Shown here in pieces: positions 8,100 to 14,905 of a DNA stretch of 64,000 nt. A model generated the notes under the pieces. It was not told the DNA's origin and searched no databases. It saw nothing but the letters and a program-made list of their open reading frames with translations. Both the position numbers and the translations under genes were made by a program. Position 1 is the stretch's first letter, and each line of letters begins with the position of its first letter. This DNA is from JABAYQ01 sp049890095 (GTDB lineage Bacteria > Bacteroidota > Bacteroidia > Flavobacteriales > UBA7312), in contig JBMHCD010000003.1 in assembly GCA_049890095.1 (NCBI GenBank), positions 1-64,000 on the forward strand, in the 5' to 3' direction.

Positions 8100-9170
8100 T
8101 TAACTTTCGTTAGTAGTACCTTCTTGTAATCGCTCAGCATTTTCAGCAATTTGAAGTTCTTCAATAAATTTATCGATATCGCCATCGATTACGTTTTGTA
8201 GATTATATTGAGTAAGACCAATTCTATGATCAGTTACCCTACCTTGCGGATAATTATAAGTTCTAATTTTTGCAGATCTGTCGCCTGTAACAACCATTGA
8301 CTTACGCTTACCTGATAATTCTTCCAATCTTTTTTGAAGTTCAATTTCATAAATTCTAGACCTCAATACTTTAAGAGCCTTATCATAATTTTTATGCTGT
8401 GATTTTTGATCTTGACATTGAGCAACAACACCTGTTGGAATGTGAGTTAATCTTACTGCTGAATATGTTGTATTTACCGATTGACCACCAGGCCCTGAAG
8501 AACAATAAGTATCTTTTCTTATGTCACTATCTTTTATTTCAACATCAAACTCTTCCGCTTCAGGCATAACAACAACAGAAGCTGCTGATGTATGCACTCT
8601 ACCTTGTGTTTCAGTTTGTGGAACTCGTTGAACACGATGGACACCAGACTCAAATTTTAGAGTACCATAAACGTCTTCTCCATTTACATTGAATATTATT
8701 TCTTTGTAACCTCCAGAAGTTCCATCAGCTACATCAACCAATTCTGTCTTCCATCCCTTTGCTGAAGCAAAATTAGTATACATTCTGTACAAATCTCCAG
8801 TAAAAATACTTGCTTCATCTCCACCTGCACCTGCCCTAATTTCCACTACTGCGTTTTTACTATCAGCTGGATCTTTTGGAATCAATAAAACTTTTATTTC
8901 TTCCTCCATAATTTCAATTTTTGGCTGAAGCTCCTCCAACTCCATTTTAGCCATTTCTTTCATCTCGTCATCCTTTAGCATTTCTTTTGCTGTTTCGATA
9001 TTTGATAAAAGATTTTTATATTCTTTATGAGCTATAATTATCGGCTCTAAATCTTTATACTCTTTATTCAACTGAATATATCTTTTCATATCTGAAATGA
9101 CATCAGGTTGAACTATAAGCTCTGAAACTTCATCAAAGCGAATTTTTATATTTTCTAATTTTTCTAACAT
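8100..9170 (-). CDS. prfA: Peptide chain release factor 1
   Basis: A 356-residue class I release factor. The GGQ motif that triggers peptidyl-tRNA hydrolysis lies in SSGPGGQSVNTTYSA, and the N-terminal coiled region plus the codon-recognition domain around RVQRVPQTETQGRVHTSAAS are typical of RF1 (UAA/UAG) rather than RF2. There is no internal frameshift of the RF2 kind. It is one base downstream of purM and abuts pyrF. Confidence 0.95.
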   Translation of the reverse strand: MLEKLENIKIRFDEVSELIVQPDVISDMKRYIQLNKEYKDLEPIIIAHKEYKNLLSNIETAKEMLKDDEMKEMAKMELEELQPKIEIMEEEIKVLLIPKDPADSKNAVVEIRAGAGGDEASIFTGDLYRMYTNFASAKGWKTELVDVADGTSGGYKEIIFNVNGEDVYGTLKFESGVHRVQRVPQTETQGRVHTSAASVVVMPEAEEFDVEIKDSDIRKDTYCSSGPGGQSVNTTYSAVRLTHIPTGVVAQCQDQKSQHKNYDKALKVLRSRIYEIELQKRLEELSGKRKSMVVTGDRSAKIRTYNYPQGRVTDHRIGLTQYNLQNVIDGDIDKFIEELQIAENAERLQEGTTNES

Positions 9171-9171
9171 A

Positions 9172-10338
9172 TTAGTACATAAATTCTCCGTACTTGCTCT
9201 TTATTGTCAATTTTTTTGAAGTACATGCTTCAACTCTTCCAATAATTTTTGCGTCAACATTGAAAGATTTAGAAATATCTATTACCTTTTCTGCAATTTC
9301 TTCAGGAATATACAACTCCATTCTGTGTCCCATATTAAACACCTTATACATTTCTTTCCAATCTGTATTAGACTCAGCTTGTATCATTTCAAATAAAGGA
9401 GGAACATCAAACATATTATCTTTAATTATATGTAAATTATCAATAAAATGTAAAATTTTAGTTTGAGCACCACCAGAACAATGAATCATTCCATGAATTT
9501 TTGATCTATACGATTTAACAATTTCATTAATTATTGGTGCATAAGTTCTAGTAGGAGATAACACTAACTTACCAGCATCTATTTCTATTCCTTTAATTTT
9601 ATCTGTCAACTTCCTAGAACCTGAATAAATTAACTCACTAGGTATTGATGTATCATAACTATTGGGGTATTTCTTTGCCAGTTCTTTTTCAAAAACATCA
9701 TGTCTTGCAGAAGTAAGTCCATTACTACCCATTCCTCCATTATAGCTATTTTCATAGGTTGAAGTACCATATGAAGACAATCCCACTATCACATCACCCG
9801 CTTGTATATTTGAATTTGTAATAACATCCGACCTTTTCATTCTAGTAACAACGGTCGAATCAACTATAATCGTACGAACTAAATCACCAACATCTGCTGT
9901 CTCACCTCCAGTTGAAAAAATATTGACACCAAATTCACGTAATTCATTTATTAACTCTTCTGTACCATTTATAATTTCTGAAATTACTTCTCCAGTTATT
10001 AGATTCTTATTTCTACCTATAGTAGAAGATAATAAGATGTTATCAGTAGCACCAACACAAAGTAAATCATCTAAATTCATAACTAATGAGTCTTGTGCTA
10101 TTCCCTTCCAAACAGACTTATCACCTGTTTCTTTCCAATACATATAAGCTAATGAAGATTTTGTACCAGCACCATCTGCATGCATTACCAAACAGTATTC
10201 ATCATCGTTTGTCAAATAATCTTCAGAGATTTTACAAAAAGCCTTTGGGAAAAGTCCTTTATCAACATTTTTAATTGCAGAATGGACATCTTCTTTATCA
10301 GCGGATACTCCTCTTAATTTATATCTTTCTGTGCTCAT
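9172..10338 (-). CDS. purM: Phosphoribosylformylglycinamidine cyclo-ligase (AIR synthase)
   Basis: A 388-residue protein of the PurM/SelD-type ATP-grasp-like family in its Bacteroidota form, longer than the E. coli enzyme (about 345). Features include YKLRGVSADKEDVHSAI, the Mg/ATP-binding HADGAGTKSSLAY, QDSLVMNLDDLLCVGA, and the GGETADVGDLVRT segment. It makes 5-aminoimidazole ribotide from FGAM. First gene of the minus-strand run through prfA and pyrF. A terminator for the preceding gene lies between it and the OmpA-like gene, so its promoter must lie in about 20 to 60 bases upstream. Confidence 0.92.
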   Translation of the reverse strand: MSTERYKLRGVSADKEDVHSAIKNVDKGLFPKAFCKISEDYLTNDDEYCLVMHADGAGTKSSLAYMYWKETGDKSVWKGIAQDSLVMNLDDLLCVGATDNILLSSTIGRNKNLITGEVISEIINGTEELINELREFGVNIFSTGGETADVGDLVRTIIVDSTVVTRMKRSDVITNSNIQAGDVIVGLSSYGTSTYENSYNGGMGSNGLTSARHDVFEKELAKKYPNSYDTSIPSELIYSGSRKLTDKIKGIEIDAGKLVLSPTRTYAPIINEIVKSYRSKIHGMIHCSGGAQTKILHFIDNLHIIKDNMFDVPPLFEMIQAESNTDWKEMYKVFNMGHRMELYIPEEIAEKVIDISKSFNVDAKIIGRVEACTSKKLTIKSKYGEFMY

Positions 10339-10350
10339 ATTAATACATAA

Positions 10351-10380
10351 AAAGACTACTCCATAAATAGAGTAGTCTTT
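10351..10380 (-). terminator. Rho-independent terminator after the OmpA-like gene
   Basis: AAGACTACTC pairs perfectly with GAGTAGTCTT around an 8-base loop. On the minus strand the stem is followed by a T run, so it ends the transcript of the gene at 10399-12420 just before purM. Confidence 0.88.
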
Positions 10381-10398
10381 ATATTTTTTTATTTGAAT

Positions 10399-12420
10399 TT
10401 ATTTCTTTTTTCTTGAAATCACTTTATCCGATTCAATATCATAGAATAAATCAGACAAAACCTTAAAATCTGTTCTTCTATTATATTGATGTGATTTTTC
10501 AATATCTTTCTTACGCTTCAACTTGCTTATATACTCCTCATCTAAAATGTCTCCTTTCTTAAGCCTTCCATTTTTCACATCCATTAAATAAGGCTCTGAC
10601 TCTCCCATTCCTACAGCCTTCAAACGTTTTGACTTAATACCCTTTGACACCATATAATCCACACATACTTGAGCTCTTTGCTGTGATAATTTTAAATTAA
10701 AATCATCTCCAGCTCTATTGTCAGTATGTGAGCGAAGTTGAATAACTACATTTAAGTGATTTTTTAAAACCTCTACTAAATTGTCTAATTCCTTTTTAGA
10801 CTGTGGTCTCAAACTAGCACTATTATAATCGTATTCTATTTTTGGTAAAATTATCTCCTTCTGAGTTGGAACTAATGAAATATTTACATCAAAATTCTTT
10901 GATTGTTTAACTCCTAAAGTTGTTTGAGTAGCATTTTTAGTTAAATATCCTTCTTTTGATACTGTCAACTCATAAGCAATACCCTCCTTAACAACATCTT
11001 TTCCAAACTTATAAAACCCTGCATTGTCTGTAACAACTTGAGAACTAGAACCATCATTACCTAAAATGGTAACCACTGCTCCTGCTAAAGCCTTGTTATT
11101 ATTATCATCACTAGCTACACCAGAAATTGATAAATCTAACAGCGGAAGATTAAACTGATAAATATCATCTCCTCTACTACCTACTCTATTAGAAGAAAAA
11201 TATCCTCTTTCGTTTTTACCTTCAAAAACAATTCCAAAATCATCATTAGGAGAATTTATAGGACTTTTCATGTTTGACACAGATCGCAAATTATTTTCTT
11301 CATCAAATTCCGCTCTAAAAATATCATGCCCTCCCATTCCAACTAGTGCATCAGATGAAAAATACAAAGAACCATCCTGATGAATAAAAGGAAATAATTC
11401 ATTTCCTTCAGTATTAATTTCTGAACCCATATTTACTGGCTCACTCCATTCATCTCTTTTTTCTTTTTTAATGAACCAAATATCTTTTCCTCCATACCCT
11501 CCTTTCATATCAGAAGAAAAGTATAGAACTTTACCATTTGAAGAAATAGATGGATGACCAAAAGTACTAATGCTATCATAAGGCAATGGGACTAATACAG
11601 GAGAAGTCCAACCTTTACCTTTTTTCTTTGAGTAGTATATTTCACAGGTTGGAATTGGCTTTTGCTTTGTGCTCTCATAACATCGGGTAAAATACATTTC
11701 ATTTCCTCTACCATTTAGACTTGTAGCAGCTTCATGATTTTTTGTATTCATAGGCTCAGGGAATGGCACTGGACGAGTCCACTTTCCTTTTCTATCACGT
11801 TTAACACTAAACAAATCAGTGTATTTATCACCTGAAAAACCGTCAGTTGATTTTCCTACAGATGCATCTCTAGAAGATGTAAAGAATAGTACTTTATAGT
11901 CACTTGAACCAAAACTCGGAGCATAATCTGCTGCATTAGAATTATATTGAAACCTGGTAACTTCGTATCTTGTTGGATTTTCTAATGCATCTAATGCAAA
12001 CACACATGATTTTATACCATTTTCTGCTCGTTGATCATTGGGCTTAAATGATTTATATTTTTCATATTGAATCATCGCCTCAGAAAAGTTTTGTTGTTTT
12101 TGCAAAACTTGTGCATATCTCAAAAAAACAATAGGATGAGGATATTTTGCTTTAATAGCTCTTTTATAAAGGTTTACTGCCTTTTTATTATGTATCGGAG
12201 TTCCTATTAATCGACCACATTCTGCTTGAAAAAATATCAACTCAGCTTTCCTTGCTCGATTTTTTTCCTTAGAATACTCTTCTTTATACAATAGTTCTGC
12301 TTCATAATAATTTTGAAGCAAAAAAGCTTTTTCAGCTTTTGAAGGCTTACCTTTCTTTTGAGCAATGGCTAAAGGACTCATAAAGATAAGTAAGAAAAAT
12401 AGCGAAAGTAAATGTTTCAT
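10399..12420 (-). CDS. PorE-like OmpA-family protein with TPR, PD40 and CRD domains
   Basis: Starting at the ATG at 12418-12420 (673 residues), the protein opens with the signal peptide MKHLLSLFFLLIFMSPLAIAQ; a longer frame to 12528 adds residues with no family character. Then follow TPR-like repeats (about 25-145), PD40 beta-propeller blades with repeated YFSSD and GGxDIW/F motifs (about 150-425), a carboxypeptidase-regulatory-like fold (SISGVASDDNNNKALAGA), and a C-terminal OmpA domain with LRSHTDNRAGDDFN and LSQQRAQVCVDYM that binds peptidoglycan. This is the order of PorE, which anchors the type IX secretion machinery to peptidoglycan. PorE of Porphyromonas is a lipoprotein, while no lipobox cysteine is seen here, so it may be a paralogue with another partner. 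No porP/sprF neighbour is present. Confidence 0.82.
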   Translation of the reverse strand: MKHLLSLFFLLIFMSPLAIAQKKGKPSKAEKAFLLQNYYEAELLYKEEYSKEKNRARKAELIFFQAECGRLIGTPIHNKKAVNLYKRAIKAKYPHPIVFLRYAQVLQKQQNFSEAMIQYEKYKSFKPNDQRAENGIKSCVFALDALENPTRYEVTRFQYNSNAADYAPSFGSSDYKVLFFTSSRDASVGKSTDGFSGDKYTDLFSVKRDRKGKWTRPVPFPEPMNTKNHEAATSLNGRGNEMYFTRCYESTKQKPIPTCEIYYSKKKGKGWTSPVLVPLPYDSISTFGHPSISSNGKVLYFSSDMKGGYGGKDIWFIKKEKRDEWSEPVNMGSEINTEGNELFPFIHQDGSLYFSSDALVGMGGHDIFRAEFDEENNLRSVSNMKSPINSPNDDFGIVFEGKNERGYFSSNRVGSRGDDIYQFNLPLLDLSISGVASDDNNNKALAGAVVTILGNDGSSSQVVTDNAGFYKFGKDVVKEGIAYELTVSKEGYLTKNATQTTLGVKQSKNFDVNISLVPTQKEIILPKIEYDYNSASLRPQSKKELDNLVEVLKNHLNVVIQLRSHTDNRAGDDFNLKLSQQRAQVCVDYMVSKGIKSKRLKAVGMGESEPYLMDVKNGRLKKGDILDEEYISKLKRKKDIEKSHQYNRRTDFKVLSDLFYDIESDKVISRKKK

Positions 12421-12586
12421 TTTATATAAATAATTTTTGCTAAAATAAGGATTTATTTTGTTTTTGTATAGCATAGATGCTACTCTTAAAAAGTTGTTCA
12501 TAATTTTTAGCATTACAATAATAAACATTTAAGACAAAAAAATAAATTTGTTGTATAAAAACATAGTAATTTATTAAAACTTATTG

Positions 12587-12624
12587 ACACTTAGTGTAAT
12601 ATATACACTAATTGTTTATATTTG
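12587..12624 (+). promoter_or_regulatory. Palindromic candidate operator and -7 box of the glutamine synthetase gene
   Basis: A perfect 8-bp inverted repeat, TTAGTGTA and TACACTAA, separated by ATATA, occupies 12591-12611. The left arm overlaps a second palindrome, ACACT-T-AGTGT at 12587-12597, so three copies of the ACACT half-site occur. The -7 box TATATTTG follows at 12617-12624, 27 bases before the ATG. No TTG stands at the usual 17-23 base distance, which fits a promoter that needs an activator, but a repressor is equally possible. The regulator is unknown. Confidence 0.5.
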
Positions 12625-12651
12625 TTTAAATAAACTTAACAACATATTGTA

Positions 12652-13656
12652 ATGGCAAAAAGTAAACTAGAGTATATATGGTTAGATGGATACCATCCTA
12701 CTCAAAACATGAGAAGCAAAACTAAAGTTCTAAATGATTTTAGCGGTAAACTTGAAGACTGCCCTATGTGGTCATTTGACGGAAGCTCAACTAAACAAGC
12801 TTCTGGCGGATCTTCAGATTGCTTACTAAAACCTGTAGCTATTTATCCTGATCCTGTTAGAGCAAATGGATTTTTGGTAATGACTGAAGTTCTTAATGCA
12901 GATGGTAGCCCGCACGAATCGAATGCAAGAGCAACTATTGACGATAATGACAACGACTTTTGGTTTGGATTCGAACAAGAATACTTTATTATGGATACTC
13001 AAACTCAGTTACCACTAGGATTTCCACTAGGTGGTTACCCTGGTCCACAAGGTTTGTATTACTGCTCTGTTGGAGGAAAAAACACTCATGGAAGAGACTT
13101 TGTTGAAGAACATTCAGATCTTTGTATTGAGGCTGGAATTAATTTTGAAGGTATAAACCAAGAAGTTGCAAGTGGTCAATGGGAATTTCAATTATTTGCT
13201 AAAGGAGCTAAAAAAGCTGGAGATGAAATTTGGATTGCTAGATATTTATTAGACAGACTTTCTGAAAGCTATGGCTATTACATTGAGTACCATCCTAAAC
13301 CTATCAAAGGAGATTGGAATGGATCAGGAATGCATGCTAATTTCTCAAATAGTGTACTTAGAGAATGTGGCTCAAAAGAAACCTATGAGAAAATTTGTGA
13401 AGCATTTAGACCAGTTGCAAAAGAACATATTGATGTTTATGGAGAGTTTAATAGCGAAAGACTAACTGGCCTTCATGAAACTGCATCAATAAACGACTTT
13501 AGCTATGGTATTTCAGACAGAGGAGCATCCATTAGAATTCCAATTTTAACTGTTGAAAATGGATGGAAAGGATGGCTTGAAGACAGAAGACCTGCATCTA
13601 ATGGGGATCCATACAAAATCGCAGCTCGTATTATCAAAACTGTAAAAACAGCCTAA
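12652..13656 (+). CDS. Glutamine synthetase, type II (eukaryotic-like)
   Basis: A 334-residue GSII enzyme, much shorter than GSI (about 470) or GSIII (about 730). The N-terminal beta-grasp carries YIWLDGYHPTQNMRSKTK and PMWSFDGSSTKQA; the catalytic domain has WFGFEQEYF (metal-binding glutamates), GINQEVASGQWEFQ and NGSGMHANFS, and closes with RGASIRIP and LEDRRPASNGDPY. It condenses ammonia with glutamate at the expense of ATP. It stands alone on the plus strand with its own palindromic upstream region, so expression is probably tuned to nitrogen status. GSII is common in flavobacteria as the main enzyme. No glnB or glutamate synthase gene is nearby. Confidence 0.95.
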   Translation: MAKSKLEYIWLDGYHPTQNMRSKTKVLNDFSGKLEDCPMWSFDGSSTKQASGGSSDCLLKPVAIYPDPVRANGFLVMTEVLNADGSPHESNARATIDDNDNDFWFGFEQEYFIMDTQTQLPLGFPLGGYPGPQGLYYCSVGGKNTHGRDFVEEHSDLCIEAGINFEGINQEVASGQWEFQLFAKGAKKAGDEIWIARYLLDRLSESYGYYIEYHPKPIKGDWNGSGMHANFSNSVLRECGSKETYEKICEAFRPVAKEHIDVYGEFNSERLTGLHETASINDFSYGISDRGASIRIPILTVENGWKGWLEDRRPASNGDPYKIAARIIKTVKTA

Positions 13657-13666
13657 ACAATATAGT

Positions 13667-14593
13667 TTATATAAAGTAAAGATATGCTAGATAAGAAACG
13701 AGGATTATCACCCCCTCCTTCTTGGATAGCATATTTTTTTTACCCCATTTTAAAAGAGGAAATATTAAAATGGCAAATCCTAACATCCATAATATATCAA
13801 CTTGTATCAACTTCTGATCCAAAACAACCAAATCAGAAAAAAGAGATGTAACACCTAATACGGCTAGTATATTAAATATATTAGAGCCTATTAAATTACC
13901 TAATGCTATGCTATTTTGTTTTTTTGAAGCTGCAATTAAAGAAGCTGCTAACTCTGGAATACTTGTTCCAATAGCGACCAAGCTTAATGAAATAATCCTT
14001 TCACTAACCCCAAAAGAATAAGCAATACTAACAGCTCCATTGATAAACAAATCTGCTCCAAAGTAAAGCCCAAAAGAGCCCCCAATTAAAGTTAAAATTG
14101 ATTTTGTTAATGAAATTGATTCCACTTCTATATCTTCATGAATAAAATTATTATCAGATTTTCTAATTGTATACAATAAAAATAAAGTTAAAAGCACAAT
14201 AAATACACCTCCAACCCATAATGGAATACCATCTGTAAAAAACATACTCAAAAAAAGTAATACAGAACATAAAATCATGAATGGGTAATTTGTTCTTATT
14301 GTGTTGCGATCAGCAATAATAGGGTCGACCATACATGTTAGAGCTAATACGAGACCTATGTTAGCAATATTTGAACCTATAACATTTCCGAAAGCAATAT
14401 CCGAATGACCTGAATAAACAGATTCTAAACTTACAAGTAATTCCGGAGCAGAGGTTGCCAGAGAAACAATTGTAACACCAATTACCAACTTAGAAACTTT
14501 GAATCTGAATGCTAAATCAATAGAAGAACGAACCAAAAACTCACCTCCAAAAAAGAGCAAAAGAAAACCAAAGATTAAATAAAAATAATCCAT
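13667..14593 (-). CDS. Na+/Ca2+ exchanger-type antiporter (CaCA family, YrbG-like)
   Basis: A 308-residue membrane protein of two homologous halves with about ten hydrophobic segments. The two alpha repeats are GNVIGSNIANIGLVLAL and GNLIGSNIFNILAVLG, each preceded by S-x-PEL (LATSAPELLVSL; IGTSIPELAASL), the ion-coordinating glutamates of this family. It exports a divalent cation, usually Ca2+, in exchange for Na+ or H+. Its ATG overlaps the tatA stop by one base, so it is translationally coupled to tatA. It converges on the glutamine synthetase gene with only 10 bases between stops and no terminator visible there. Confidence 0.92.
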   Translation of the reverse strand: MDYFYLIFGFLLLFFGGEFLVRSSIDLAFRFKVSKLVIGVTIVSLATSAPELLVSLESVYSGHSDIAFGNVIGSNIANIGLVLALTCMVDPIIADRNTIRTNYPFMILCSVLLFLSMFFTDGIPLWVGGVFIVLLTLFLLYTIRKSDNNFIHEDIEVESISLTKSILTLIGGSFGLYFGADLFINGAVSIAYSFGVSERIISLSLVAIGTSIPELAASLIAASKKQNSIALGNLIGSNIFNILAVLGVTSLFSDLVVLDQKLIQVDILWMLGFAILIFPLLKWGKKNMLSKKEGVIILVSYLAYLYFI

Positions 14594-14817
14594 TACTCTG
14601 TGATATCTTTTTTAACCTTTTCAACCTCTTTCTTAACTTCTTCAGAACTCGATTTAATCTCTCTTTTTATCTCGTTAGATGCATCTTTTAACTCACGCAA
14701 TCCCTTTCCTAAGCCTCTTGCTATTTCAGGAATTTTTTTTGATCCAAAAAGCATTACTATTACTAGGATTACAAAGAAAATTTCTGGACCTCCTATGAAA
14801 AAAAAGATACTTATCAT
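14593..14817 (-). CDS. tatA: Twin-arginine translocase subunit TatA/TatE
   Basis: From the ATG at 14815-14817 the protein has 74 residues, which fits TatA. An N-terminal membrane helix (PEIFFVILVIVMLF) meets the family hinge FGSKKIPEIARGLGKGL, followed by a charged amphipathic helix and a Lys/Glu-rich tail. A longer frame to 14868 adds a hydrophobic leader untypical of the family. TatA oligomers form the path for folded proteins carrying a twin-arginine signal. A TATATTTG -7 box at 14822-14829 ends only four bases before this ATG, so the message may be leaderless. tatC is not in the window. Confidence 0.9.
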   Translation of the reverse strand: MISIFFFIGGPEIFFVILVIVMLFGSKKIPEIARGLGKGLRELKDASNEIKREIKSSSEEVKKEVEKVKKDITE

Positions 14818-14860
14818 ACAACAAATATAAAAATTAAAAAAAGAGTAATTCATAAAAAAA

Positions 14861-14885
14861 GGTCTCATTTTTGAGACCTTTTTTT
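14861..14885 (-). terminator. Rho-independent terminator after secDF
   Basis: GGTCTCA and TGAGACC form a perfect 7-bp stem around TTTT, with A-rich sequence on one side and a T run on the other, so it could work in both directions. On the minus strand it ends the secDF message before tatA. Confidence 0.9.
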
Positions 14886-14905
14886 ATTCTATAATTAACA
14901 AAAAA

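Noticed and set aside
12584..12589. TTGACA as a sigma70 -35 box for glutamine synthetase
   Set aside because: It lies 30 bases from the -7 box, and Bacteroidota promoters do not use the TTGACA/TATAAT pair.
12591..12611. NtcA or FNR-type binding site
   Set aside because: The TGTA/TACA spacing is 5, not 8, and there is no TTGAT/ATCAA.
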